Origin: an uncultured Eubacteriales bacterium | Lineage (GTDB): Bacteria; Bacillota; Clostridia; Oscillospirales; Acutalibacteraceae | Direction of reading: 5' to 3' | Length of the DNA stretch: 15,804 nucleotides | Assembly: GCA_934525065.1 (NCBI GenBank) | Contig: CAKSYX010000039.1 | Location: 1-15,804 of the forward strand | Part shown: positions 1 to 7,101 of the stretch, piece by piece | Layout: the number at the start of each line of letters is the position of its first letter | How positions within the stretch are numbered: position 1 is the stretch's first letter | The notes under the pieces: model-generated | Told to the model about the DNA's origin: nothing | The model's database searches: none | What the model saw: only the letters and a program-made list of their open reading frames with translations | Position numbers and translations under genes: made by a program

Positions 1-43
1 GTTTTTTTGCCCACTCGCGGTATCTACATACAGCTTCGGGGTA

Positions 44-318
44 GGCTGAAGAAAGTCCGACGCAATATGCCTGAGGGCCTTGTTTTTCCGCACATTGCGG
101 CACTTTTTGTCTCACCATACGTCAGTATCGTTTCGACAAAGAAGCACCACACTGCACAAAAAAACAAGTCCTTCAGGTGCGAAGCAGTTTTTAAAGAGCA
201 AATTTTTGTCGAGACAAGGCAAAAAGGTGAGTAATGCTGACGCATTGCGAAGCTTTTTAACGCAGTATCGGCGGAAATTTGCCTTAAAAAACCATATTGA
301 GCCGGACTATCTTCAGCC
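44..318. repeat. Structured interspersed repeat, copy A
   Basis: A 275-bp non-coding element, homologous along its whole length to copy B at 2997-3272. Its ends are a 26-bp imperfect inverted repeat (44-69 with 293-318, 23 of 26 complementary). Inside are a hairpin with 31-nt arms at 70-100 and 147-177 (23 of 31 by strict pairing) and a second hairpin whose arms begin GAGCAAATTT near 196 and end near 285. That second hairpin closes on an AATGC-TGAC-GCATT tip. The right half is most similar to copy B; the left half and ends have diverged but keep pairing. A minus-strand reading frame is open through both copies, but its amino acids differ at many positions, so I treat it as incidental. No transposase is present. 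It could be a MITE-like element or a family of structured RNA or terminator repeats. The rest of 1-439 shows no gene that I can support. Confidence 0.85.
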
Positions 319-406
319 ATGAAAACGCTTTCTGCATCTAAATCCGACAGCCCCATTTCGTGAAGTATTAACGGCAAAGATTTAATTAAAACCTATTAAA
401 TCCTTT

Positions 407-425
407 TCCGAGGCACCCTTTCGGA
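407..425. terminator. Weak hairpin downstream of the zinc-ribbon gene
   Basis: TCCGA (407-411) and TCGGA (421-425) form a 5-bp stem with a 9-nt loop, just beyond the stop codon of the zinc-ribbon gene. The T-run that would make it an intrinsic terminator (CTTTTTG) lies on the plus-strand side; the minus-strand side has only a broken A/T stretch. It may end transcription from either direction or be incidental. The short stem keeps confidence low. Confidence 0.3.
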
Positions 426-439
426 GCTTTTTGTTTCCG

Positions 440-988
440 TCAATGAAGCATTGCCATCATGGCAAACTGTTCAAACTCATAAAACGTTCCATCCGTCGGG
501 ATGTCTCCGCCTTCTCTCACGACAACGAAAATCATAAAGACGACCCAGCCGATGATGCACAAAATTCCGATCGCTCCGATAATAATTGAAAGGATGATCG
601 CGATTTTCGAATACTTCTTCGACTTATCCTTGTACGTCTGAGCGAGCGGGAAATTGCCCTGCCTCAACGCAGACTCGTAGTCATTGAAACCGGTCAGCGA
701 AAGAACCGCCAAAACCAGGCCGATAACATTGAAAAAGACAACGTTCAGGATGATTGCAATAATCGCGTTGGTGTTTTTGAACGGTGCTTCATTCTGAAGC
801 GGCGAATACGGCTGAGAATATCCCGGCGCTGTGCATTGGTTGTTGTTATACGGCTCATTATACACGTTGGCGCTGTACGGCTGTTCGCTGCCGTTATTTT
901 CGCTCTTCTGCTCTTCAAGAGCAGCTCCGCAGTTGCTGCAGAAGCGACTGTCGTCCGTGTTATATGTGTTACAATTTTTGCAGTACAT
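440..988 (-). CDS. Zinc-ribbon membrane protein, CD225/dispanin-like
   Basis: A 182-residue protein. It starts with a zinc ribbon (C3-x2-C6 and C17-x2-C20; MYCKNC and FCSNCG). A polar linker rich in Q, N, P and Y follows (about 28-72), then two hydrophobic segments (about 74-100 and 128-158). The loop between them (SALRQGNFPLAQTYKDKS) resembles the CD225/dispanin pattern, where a small-residue loop with a 'G-[DN]-[YF]-x-x-A' core joins two membrane helices. The start at 988 is chosen over an upstream ATG at 1024 because a GGAGGA site sits at 993-998, directly before it, and the zinc ribbon begins there. The gene lies 87 bp downstream of the DUF2079 gene, with no strong promoter between, so they may be co-transcribed. 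Such proteins are usually annotated as hypothetical or zinc-ribbon proteins; no specific function can be assigned. The domain call is from sequence pattern only. Confidence 0.85.
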   Translation of the reverse strand: MYCKNCNTYNTDDSRFCSNCGAALEEQKSENNGSEQPYSANVYNEPYNNNQCTAPGYSQPYSPLQNEAPFKNTNAIIAIILNVVFFNVIGLVLAVLSLTGFNDYESALRQGNFPLAQTYKDKSKKYSKIAIILSIIIGAIGILCIIGWVVFMIFVVVREGGDIPTDGTFYEFEQFAMMAMLH

Positions 989-1075
989 GATGATTCCTCC
1001 TTTTTGTACTTCAATCATATTCACGAAAGCTTAAATGTAGCTGAATATAAAGACATATTCTTTGTTTTTATTATA

Positions 1076-2815
1076 TTAAAACGAATCAGTCTTTTCAAGT
1101 ACCGCAATAACATTTTCCGTGTATGCCACGATTTTATAGCCCTCCTTTTTCAAAAGCTTTTCGTCAAACTTTCGTCTCATGTCAATAACAATGTATTCAC
1201 ACTCGTCAAGGTGCTTTGTTGTTTCAAGCTCATAGATAACCCTCCGGCTCGAAAGGGCGGGAACATAAAACGCTGAGGCTGCAACCGGCGCATCCTCGCC
1301 GACGCAGCTCATGGCACTGTCGATTGCCGTGCGTTCATCTGCGGTGTCGGCGTATGTTTTGAAATAGGAAAGTCTGCCGGAAAAAAGGCCGAAGAAAACG
1401 ATCGCCGCGCAGGCAAGCGCAAGAAGAGACTGCTTTTCCCTCTTGCTTTCCTCAAGCTCCGGAAGGTTCAGCGCAGAAAGGAAAATGAGGAACGTTCCGC
1501 TGCCGAAGCCGTACTGATATCCCATGCGGTGCTGATAGCCGTAATCGGGAACGAGGTTGAAAAGCACAAGCGGAAGCAGAAGAATCAGCCGCTCCGGCTT
1601 TTTGATCATCAGCGGAAGGAAGAACAGCGTAACCGTTGCCTGAACAAAATAGAGAACCTTGTCCTTTTCAAACGCTTCACGGATAACAATGACAGGGTCT
1701 TCAAAAACATTTTTCAAAAGCTCAACAAAGCCGCCGTCGCCGTATATGAGATTTCCGAAGCGGCCGGTCATTACTCCGTCGCCGTACTTTGAAAGGTAGG
1801 TCGTGACGGCAACGAACCAGACGACCGAAACGCCGAGCATTGAAAGCGAAAGCAGGGGCTTCTTTTTGGAAACGAGGAAAAAGAGCGCCGCAATTGCCGC
1901 GTAGACCGGAGCGTCCTCTTTGACCGAAAGAGTGAGAACGGTGAAAATTATTACACCGGCGCTGTTTTCTTTTTGATAGAAATAAAACAGCCACAGCAAA
2001 AACGGAACAAGGAAGCAGTTTTCGTGAAGATAATAGAAGCAGCCGCCCCAAAACGCCGGGTAAAGCGAAAAAACAATGAGCAGAACCGCCGAAAGCTTTG
2101 ATGGCAGCTTTAACCTTTCGCAAAGCAGAGCGAGCGGAAAAACGCCGCTTGCAACAACAGCCGCCTGCAAAAACAAAAGTGTTTCCGGCCTTGGAAAAAG
2201 AGAATAAAACGGCAGCATAAGGTAATAAACCGGCGAAAAATGAACCGCAAAATGAGACAAAAGCCCGTCGCGTTCACAGGTGACAAGCTGTTTTCCCGTT
2301 TCCTTCATATAATAGAACATCTGAGAAAACAGTCCGAAGTCAAAGCAGGAGGTCTGGTCGTTGCGGTAATAGAGACAGCACACCGTTCCGGCAATGGCGG
2401 TGAAGAGCACAAAACAAGCCGTTGCCGTGACGAGCAGACTTTTTTTTGAACGGACAAGGTTCGGAATTTTCAGGTCTGCAAAAACAAAAACCGCGGCGGC
2501 CGCAAGGCACAGCCCGATTGAAAACCATTCGTCATTTCCGAACGCGGCGGCAACAACAAAATACGCCGTGCCCGTTACCGCAAGGAGCACGGAAACAATA
2601 GGCTCATATTCAATCCGCGTGAGAAGCGCCGTGAAGGAAGCGAAGCAAAGAGCAAACAGCAGAAGATTATACTGAGAAACCTCCTCAAGCCTGTTCGCCG
2701 CCTCAGGGAACAAAAGCAGGAACATCAGTGCCGTCAGAAACCAGCCCGTGAGCACACGCGCAAAAACCGTTTTGAAGCTCAGCTCAAAGGGGAAAAGCTT
2801 TTTGATAAATTTCAT
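1076..2815 (-). CDS. DUF2079 polytopic membrane protein
   Basis: A 579-residue integral membrane protein with roughly a dozen hydrophobic segments. It carries the features I associate with DUF2079: a 'D-F-G-L-F-S-Q' motif (about 159-165) just after a membrane segment, then SHFAVHFSP (187-195) and aromatic loops (LYPAFWGGCFYYLHEN). The family is thought to resemble GT-C-type glycosyltransferases, with an acidic motif in the first extracytoplasmic loop; no substrate is known. The last 80 or so residues look soluble. The start at 2815 is favoured over an ATG at 2911, because GGAGGA (2821-2826) sits 5 nt upstream and the promoter lies inside the longer frame. Transcription appears to start near 2875 and must pass a terminator-like hairpin in the leader. 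No sugar-nucleotide or lipid-carrier genes are adjacent to hint at a substrate. Confidence 0.88.
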   Translation of the reverse strand: MKFIKKLFPFELSFKTVFARVLTGWFLTALMFLLLFPEAANRLEEVSQYNLLLFALCFASFTALLTRIEYEPIVSVLLAVTGTAYFVVAAAFGNDEWFSIGLCLAAAAVFVFADLKIPNLVRSKKSLLVTATACFVLFTAIAGTVCCLYYRNDQTSCFDFGLFSQMFYYMKETGKQLVTCERDGLLSHFAVHFSPVYYLMLPFYSLFPRPETLLFLQAAVVASGVFPLALLCERLKLPSKLSAVLLIVFSLYPAFWGGCFYYLHENCFLVPFLLWLFYFYQKENSAGVIIFTVLTLSVKEDAPVYAAIAALFFLVSKKKPLLSLSMLGVSVVWFVAVTTYLSKYGDGVMTGRFGNLIYGDGGFVELLKNVFEDPVIVIREAFEKDKVLYFVQATVTLFFLPLMIKKPERLILLLPLVLFNLVPDYGYQHRMGYQYGFGSGTFLIFLSALNLPELEESKREKQSLLALACAAIVFFGLFSGRLSYFKTYADTADERTAIDSAMSCVGEDAPVAASAFYVPALSSRRVIYELETTKHLDECEYIVIDMRRKFDEKLLKKEGYKIVAYTENVIAVLEKTDSF

Positions 2816-2827
2816 TTTTATCCTCCG

Positions 2828-2865
2828 AAAAAAAGTGAGGACGCACCGAAAAGGTACGTCCTCAC
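2828..2865 (-). promoter_or_regulatory. Leader hairpin with U7, possible attenuator of the DUF2079 gene
   Basis: GTGAGGACG (2835-2843) and CGTCCTCAC (2857-2865) are perfect 9-bp inverted arms. An inner ACC/GGT pair lies across a one-base mismatch, leaving a 5-nt GAAAA loop. Read on the minus strand the stem is followed at once by seven T (2834-2828) and then by the GGAGGA ribosome site and ATG of the DUF2079 gene. This is the layout of an intrinsic terminator placed between promoter and gene, so it may act as an attenuator. The alternative is that it ends transcripts arriving from the upstream operon. No antiterminator, peptide leader or known riboswitch was recognised in the roughly 10 nt before it. 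Confidence 0.65.
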
Positions 2866-2881
2866 CGGCAAAATCAAAATG

Positions 2882-2911
2882 ATTATAAGCAAAAGAAATT
2901 AAATAAATCAA
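2882..2911 (-). promoter_or_regulatory. Promoter of the DUF2079 gene
   Basis: On the minus strand a perfect TATAAT (2887-2882) lies 18 nt after TTGATT (2911-2906, four of six matches to TTGACA) in a very A/T-rich region. The predicted transcript begins near 2875, about 10 nt before the leader hairpin. A second TATAAT at 2922-2917 has no convincing -35 partner. Confidence 0.6.
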
Positions 2912-2994
2912 ACAACATTATAACAAACATATAACGATTCAATTTTCTTTTTGCGCTTATATCAATCTGTTGTTTTCAAGCCGGATAAAAAACT

Positions 2995-3274
2995 TAAGCT
3001 GAGGGGAGCCGAACTCAATGTGCCTGAAGAACTTGTTTTCTCGCACATTGCGGCGCTTTTTGGTACGCTTACGTCATCAGTATGGCTTCGGCAAAGAAGG
3101 ACCACACTGCACGAAAAAACAAGTCCTTCAGGTGCGAAGCAGTTTTTGGAGAGCAAATTTTCGTCGAGACAAGGCGAAAAAACGAGTAATGCTGACGCAT
3201 TGCGAGGTTTTTTAACGCAGTATCGGCGGAAATTTGCCTCAAAAACCGCATTGGATTCGACTCCCCTTAGCTTA
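2995..3274. repeat. Structured interspersed repeat, copy B
   Basis: The second copy of the element at 44-318. The terminal inverted repeats 2997-3022 and 3247-3272 match at 21 of 26 positions strictly, and three of the five mismatches are G.T wobbles. The complementarity runs on two bases to a TA on each side (2995-2996 and 3273-3274). Hairpin 1 has 31-nt arms at 3023-3053 and 3102-3132 (25 of 31 matched). Hairpin 2 has arms at 3151-3170 and 3220-3239, with an AATGC-TGAC-GCATT tip at 3188-3201. The right end overlaps the TAA stop of the AGPS-like gene. On the minus strand the outer stem is followed, four bases on, by six T (2992-2987), so this copy may double as the operon terminator. Confidence 0.88.
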
Positions 3275-5014
3275 TTTGATATCGTAACGCATGAAGCGTT
3301 TTTCCTCTTCCTTGAGGTCAAGGCCGATCGTTCCGCCCGGATTCATGTTATACTTCGGGTCAAAGTAGTTCTTGAGAGCCTTGAACACACCGAATTCGGT
3401 TCTGCCGAGGCTGCCCTCAAGCCACGGAGCAAACATTTTTCCGATTCCGTGGTGGTGGCTGATTGCCGCGCCGGACTTCTGAATCGCGTCAAGGATGCTC
3501 GTGTGGTACTTTTTGAACTCCTCAGAAGAGGACATCTTCGTCAGGAAAATGAAATAAAGGTTTGCGCCCTGCGGATAGCAGTGAGACATATGTGTGGTAA
3601 CGATCGTATTCGGCAAAGCCTTGCAGACCTTGCGAACATCGGCGTGAACCTGCGCCATGTTTGACCAGTTGACCGTGCACTCAAGAGTATCGGTGGTTAC
3701 GCCGAAATCCATGAGGGTATCTCTGAGGTACGGGTCGTTGAAGCGTCCCTTTTCCCAGCTCTTGCAGACGAAGGAGGTCAGGCTCATTGCGCCGTATTTC
3801 TTTGCAATGCGGCGGATGTTTTTCGCAACGTTTGCCGAATAGCCCTTTTCGCCGTCGGTAAAGCCGAGGAAGAGGCAGCGCTCCATATCCTTGAAGCCGG
3901 TCACGTCAAGCAGCTTCCAAAGCGGAGTTTCGTCAACGTTATAAAGGCGGAGCATGAGGTTGGTTTCCTCCGGGTCGGAAAGGCGGAAAACGGAGGAAAA
4001 TCCACATTCGCACTGCATCATTTCTCTGCCTGCGTCCATGGCGGTCTTCCAGTCCTTAAAGATATATGAAAAACGCTTTCTGTTTTCGGGCATATATCTG
4101 AAAACTCTGAGAGTTACTTCTGTAAGCACGCCGAAGGTTCCCTCGGAGCCCATCATGATCTGATTAAGGTTCGGGCCGGTTGCTTCTCTTGAATAGTGGC
4201 TTGTTTGGAAATTACCTATAGGCGTTGCATACTTCTGAGAAAGGACGATGTCGGTAATGCAGCCGTAGTAGGTGCTGTTCTGTCCCGCGCCGCGCGTTAC
4301 CGTCCAGCCGCCTACGCTTGAAAACTCGAACGACTGCGGAAAATGGCCGCAGGTGTAAGCTCTTTTTGCTCCGAAATTCTGAACGGCGTTGTTGAGCGTT
4401 TCTTCAAGCTTCGGGCCGGACATACCTGCCTGAACGGTAATCGTCTGGTCAACCTCGTTGAAGCGGATAACCTTGTTGAAGCGCATTCTCATATCAAGCG
4501 AAACGCCGCCCTTGATGGGCTCAACGCCCCTTGTAACGGTTGAGCCGCCGCCGTAAACATAAAGAGGAATATCGTTTTCGGTGCAGTAGGCAACGATTTT
4601 TTCAACCTGCTCGGTTGTGTCGGGATAGATTACAACATCGGGAAGGGAGTCGATTTTTCTTTCGCGAAGGCGAAGCAGGTCATAGGCCGTTTTTCCGTAG
4701 GCAACGGCAAGGCGGTTATAATCTGCGGTTGAAACATAGGCATCGCCGACAACCTCACGGAAAAACCTGAGGTGCTTTTCGTCCATGCTGCTCTTCTGTG
4801 TAAGCTCAACGGTCTCCCAGCCGATATCAACGGGATACTGCCTGAAATCATCGTCGGTCATGATGAACTTATCCTTCATCATTTTATAAAGACTCTCCTT
4901 GGGATACTTGACAAATTCGGGGTCGCCCCAACGGAAAATCGAGCGGTAGCTGTCCTTCGGTGCGGGCTCTTTGATCCACTTCGGTTCAAAATCCTTATAC
5001 GGTTTGGTGCTCAT
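3272..5014 (-). CDS. AGPS-like FAD-binding protein (alkyl-DHAP synthase family)
   Basis: A 580-residue FAD-linked (PCMH-type) flavoprotein. The FAD-binding half (about 126-305) has the phosphate-binding YGGGSTVTRG loop (154-163), FEFSSVGGW (229-237) and MGSEGTFGVLTEVT (288-301). The C-terminal half holds SHHHGIGK (519-526). Against human AGPS as I recall it, the HHH triplet (520-522), the tyrosine of 'GANLYF' (Y487, equivalent to the active-site Tyr of mammalian AGPS) and the arginine before TGP (R276) are all kept, and 'FEFSSVGGW' matches 'LEFSTVGGW'. Known AGPS swaps the acyl chain of acyl-DHAP for a fatty alcohol, giving alkyl-DHAP for ether lipids. The start at 5014 is set by AAGGAGG 8-10 nt upstream; a longer frame to 5116 overlaps the kinase gene. 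It is the last gene of the glycerol operon, 52 bp after the kinase. Related flavoproteins oxidise hydroxy acids instead, so activity is inferred. Its TAA stop lies inside the terminal repeat of copy B. Confidence 0.85.
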   Translation of the reverse strand: MSTKPYKDFEPKWIKEPAPKDSYRSIFRWGDPEFVKYPKESLYKMMKDKFIMTDDDFRQYPVDIGWETVELTQKSSMDEKHLRFFREVVGDAYVSTADYNRLAVAYGKTAYDLLRLRERKIDSLPDVVIYPDTTEQVEKIVAYCTENDIPLYVYGGGSTVTRGVEPIKGGVSLDMRMRFNKVIRFNEVDQTITVQAGMSGPKLEETLNNAVQNFGAKRAYTCGHFPQSFEFSSVGGWTVTRGAGQNSTYYGCITDIVLSQKYATPIGNFQTSHYSREATGPNLNQIMMGSEGTFGVLTEVTLRVFRYMPENRKRFSYIFKDWKTAMDAGREMMQCECGFSSVFRLSDPEETNLMLRLYNVDETPLWKLLDVTGFKDMERCLFLGFTDGEKGYSANVAKNIRRIAKKYGAMSLTSFVCKSWEKGRFNDPYLRDTLMDFGVTTDTLECTVNWSNMAQVHADVRKVCKALPNTIVTTHMSHCYPQGANLYFIFLTKMSSSEEFKKYHTSILDAIQKSGAAISHHHGIGKMFAPWLEGSLGRTEFGVFKALKNYFDPKYNMNPGGTIGLDLKEEEKRFMRYDIK

Positions 5015-5066
5015 AGTTTTATCCTCCTTGAAATATGAATTATTTATTGCTTTGTTTTCCGCCGCA

Positions 5067-6620
5067 TTATATTTTCGGCAGAACCTTTCTTCTGAGCTTT
5101 TTATAAATCGGCTCAAGGCGTTTATACATTTTTGAATAAACGTGGCGGTAGATTTTCATATATATCTCGTGTATCGCCATGTCCGGCTCAAAGGTACGTC
5201 CGATTTGAACCATGCTCTTTGTGGCTTCTTCGTAATCCTTGAATTCGCCCTTTGCAACAAAAGCAACCATTGACGAGCCGAGGCCGCAGGCTTCGTGGGT
5301 CTGAATACATTTGACGGGGAGCCCGGTCACGTTTGAAAGGATCTGGCAAATTGCGGGGCTCCTTGAACCGCCGCCGCCGACAAAAATTTCGGTGATCTTT
5401 TTTCCGGATTGCTTTTCCATTGTTCTGATTCCGTCAAGCAGAGCAAGGTCAATGCCTTCAATGATTGCGCGGTAAAAATGCTTTCTTGTGTGTCCGTCGG
5501 AAAAGCCGATCATTGCGCCCTTTGCAAGCGGATTTGCCATTCCGGCGCGCCAGTACGGCTGAAGAACAAGGCCGTCGCAGCCCGGCGGAACCTCGTCAAG
5601 GTGAGAGTCCAGAACACGCTCGACCGACCAGCCCTTTTCCTTTGCCTCCTGCTTTTCCTCAGCGGCAAATTCCTTCACGAACCACGAAACCATCCAGTAG
5701 CCGCGGTAGATTTGAAACTCCGGATTATACATATCGTTCGGAACCGCCGGATACGCGGGCAGGAACTTCTGCGGCTCAAAATAATCCTTGACCATCATCT
5801 GAACCGTTGCCGAAGTGCCGAGCGAAACGGCCGCCTGGTTCGGCTTCAGAACGGAAAGGCCGAGCGTTTCGCAGCCCTTGTCCGAACCGGTTGCAATCAG
5901 CGGAAGGCCTTCCGGAATACCTGTGAGCAGGCTTATCTCTTTCCCTATGGTTCCGATAGTTTCTCCCGAAGGAACAAGCTCGCAAAGCTTTTCCTGAGGA
6001 ATATCGCAGACACAGCGGGTCAGGTTGCTGCTGCTCATCCAGCGGCGGTTTTTATAATCAAACGGAACGTGGCCGACCATGTTTGCGGCCGAGTCGCGCA
6101 AAACGCCTGTGAGCTTATAGTTGAGATAGGTCGGAAGCATGACGTATTTTGCGGTCTTTGCCCAAATTTCGGGTTCGTTTTCCATGATCCAGTTGCAAAC
6201 CGAGTTGCGCGTCTGATCCTTGACGGTGTCTTCCATTTTGACAAGCTTGAACATCGCCTTTTTGACAATTCCGAACCTTTCGTCATTCTTCGCCTGACGT
6301 TCGTCGAGCCAAATAATAATGTCGCGCAATGCCTTGTTGTCCTTGTCAAGGCAGAGAACGGTGTCGCGGATAACGGTGAGGGTGACGGCGATCACATCGC
6401 CGAGCTTTTCTTTGTTCTTTTCGCAAAGCTCTTTTGAAACGCGGCAGATCGCGTCAAAATAAAAGTCCGGAGTCTGCTCGGCGTGGCCGCGCTCTTTTGA
6501 GATATACGGCACTTCATAGGTATACTGGCAGACATCCTCAAGCTGACCTTTTTTGTTGACAAGCATTGCTCTTGTGCTCTGGGTTCCGACGTCAAAGGTC
6601 AAAACAAGCTTTTCCGGCAT
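5067..6620 (-). CDS. FGGY-family kinase, glycerol kinase-like
   Basis: A 517-residue FGGY sugar or polyol kinase of normal family length. The N-terminal ATPase fold opens with DVGTQSTR (10-17). GSDKGCETLG (245-254) carries the probable catalytic base D247, followed by SLGTSATVQMM (266-276), and the GGGGSR adenosine-site loop is at 415-420. In glycerol kinase the substrate is held by 'NQRET' and a nearby Trp; here the equivalent stretch is VIRDT (83-87), with W104 in IIIWLDERQ. The Arg and Trp are thus kept, but Glu has become Asp. Glycerol is the likeliest substrate given the glycerol-3-phosphate dehydrogenase genes upstream, but another polyol is possible. The start at 6620 follows AAAGGAG; an upstream in-frame ATG at 6749 would add only a lysine/arginine-rich out-of-frame shadow of the DUF1667 tail. 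It lies 25 bp after the DUF1667 gene. Confidence 0.85.
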   Translation of the reverse strand: MPEKLVLTFDVGTQSTRAMLVNKKGQLEDVCQYTYEVPYISKERGHAEQTPDFYFDAICRVSKELCEKNKEKLGDVIAVTLTVIRDTVLCLDKDNKALRDIIIWLDERQAKNDERFGIVKKAMFKLVKMEDTVKDQTRNSVCNWIMENEPEIWAKTAKYVMLPTYLNYKLTGVLRDSAANMVGHVPFDYKNRRWMSSSNLTRCVCDIPQEKLCELVPSGETIGTIGKEISLLTGIPEGLPLIATGSDKGCETLGLSVLKPNQAAVSLGTSATVQMMVKDYFEPQKFLPAYPAVPNDMYNPEFQIYRGYWMVSWFVKEFAAEEKQEAKEKGWSVERVLDSHLDEVPPGCDGLVLQPYWRAGMANPLAKGAMIGFSDGHTRKHFYRAIIEGIDLALLDGIRTMEKQSGKKITEIFVGGGGSRSPAICQILSNVTGLPVKCIQTHEACGLGSSMVAFVAKGEFKDYEEATKSMVQIGRTFEPDMAIHEIYMKIYRHVYSKMYKRLEPIYKKLRRKVLPKI

Positions 6621-6645
6621 GATATTTTCTCCTTTTCTGCATGAT

Positions 6646-7101
6646 TCAGCTGTTGGTTTCTTTTGCTTTTTTTGTTTTCTTCGGTGCCGCCTTTTTGGCA
6701 GGCTTTTTCTTTTCTTCTTTTTCCTTTGTCTCTTTTGAAGCCGGAGCATCGTTCAAAACATCGCTCGTTGCAATAACGTCAACGCCGAGCGAAAGCACGT
6801 TTTTGATTACGGCTTCACCGCGCCTGACGCGCTTTTTGAGCGTGATGTGATTGATTTCTTTCATCACGTCAAAAATTCTTTCCTTCGGAATTTCCGCAGA
6901 CACTCTGACGGGGAGAACGGGAACGGACGGGAAAGCGGTTTTGACAACGGAGGAAATTGTGCGCTTCGGCGCGGTCATTTCATCAAGAGCAAACTGAACG
7001 CCCCTTTTACATTTGTTTCCGCTGACGGAAAGGCCGTTTTCACCCTCCGTAATTTCAAGCTCACAGCTGTTGGGGCAAACGATACAGACTAACTTTTTCA
7101 T
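6646..7101 (-). CDS. DUF1667 protein with lysine-rich C-terminal tail
   Basis: A 151-residue protein. The N-terminus holds C6-x2-C9-x3-C13 and C31 followed by KRG. This spacing resembles the N-terminal 4Fe-4S motif of molybdopterin oxidoreductases (C-x2-C-x3-C...C-x-[KR]-G), so Fe-S binding is inferred. DUF1667 genes are commonly found beside clostridial glycerol-3-phosphate dehydrogenase and FAD/NAD oxidoreductase genes, and may supply an electron-transfer subunit in place of GlpC. Residues 121-151 are an unusual tail (KKKPAKKAAPKKTKKAKE) with 13 lysines in about 25 residues, likely disordered and highly basic. The start codon overlaps the stop of the preceding gene by 4 bp (ATGA at 7101-7098), which implies translational coupling and supports joint action with that oxidoreductase. 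Confidence 0.88.
   Translation of the reverse strand: MKKLVCIVCPNSCELEITEGENGLSVSGNKCKRGVQFALDEMTAPKRTISSVVKTAFPSVPVLPVRVSAEIPKERIFDVMKEINHITLKKRVRRGEAVIKNVLSLGVDVIATSDVLNDAPASKETKEKEEKKKPAKKAAPKKTKKAKETNS

Noticed and set aside
24..377. A minus-strand reading frame through repeat copy A, matched by an open frame in copy B (3069-3251), both containing FLRQISADTALK.
   Set aside because: The two translations differ at many residues while DNA pairing is kept, no ribosome site is evident, and the frame lies wholly in the structured repeat. It looks like an incidental frame.
2917..2945. A second TATAAT upstream of the DUF2079 gene as an alternative promoter.
   Set aside because: The nearest TTGA-type -35 (TTGAAT) is only 14 nt away, too close for a normal sigma-70 promoter.
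2951..3664. A plus-strand frame of 237 codons across repeat copy B and the end of the AGPS-like gene.
   Set aside because: It crosses a non-coding structured repeat and runs antisense to conserved AGPS motifs such as HHHGIGK.
5066..5094. A TATAAT on the minus strand at the end of the kinase gene, suggesting a private promoter for the AGPS-like gene.
   Set aside because: The -35 position reads CAGAAG with no useful match and the hexamer lies in the kinase stop region. Co-transcription is the simpler view.
5409..6437. A long plus-strand frame (342 codons) antisense to the kinase gene.
   Set aside because: The opposite strand encodes a clear FGGY kinase with all motifs. The antisense translation has no recognisable domain and reflects codon bias of the real gene.
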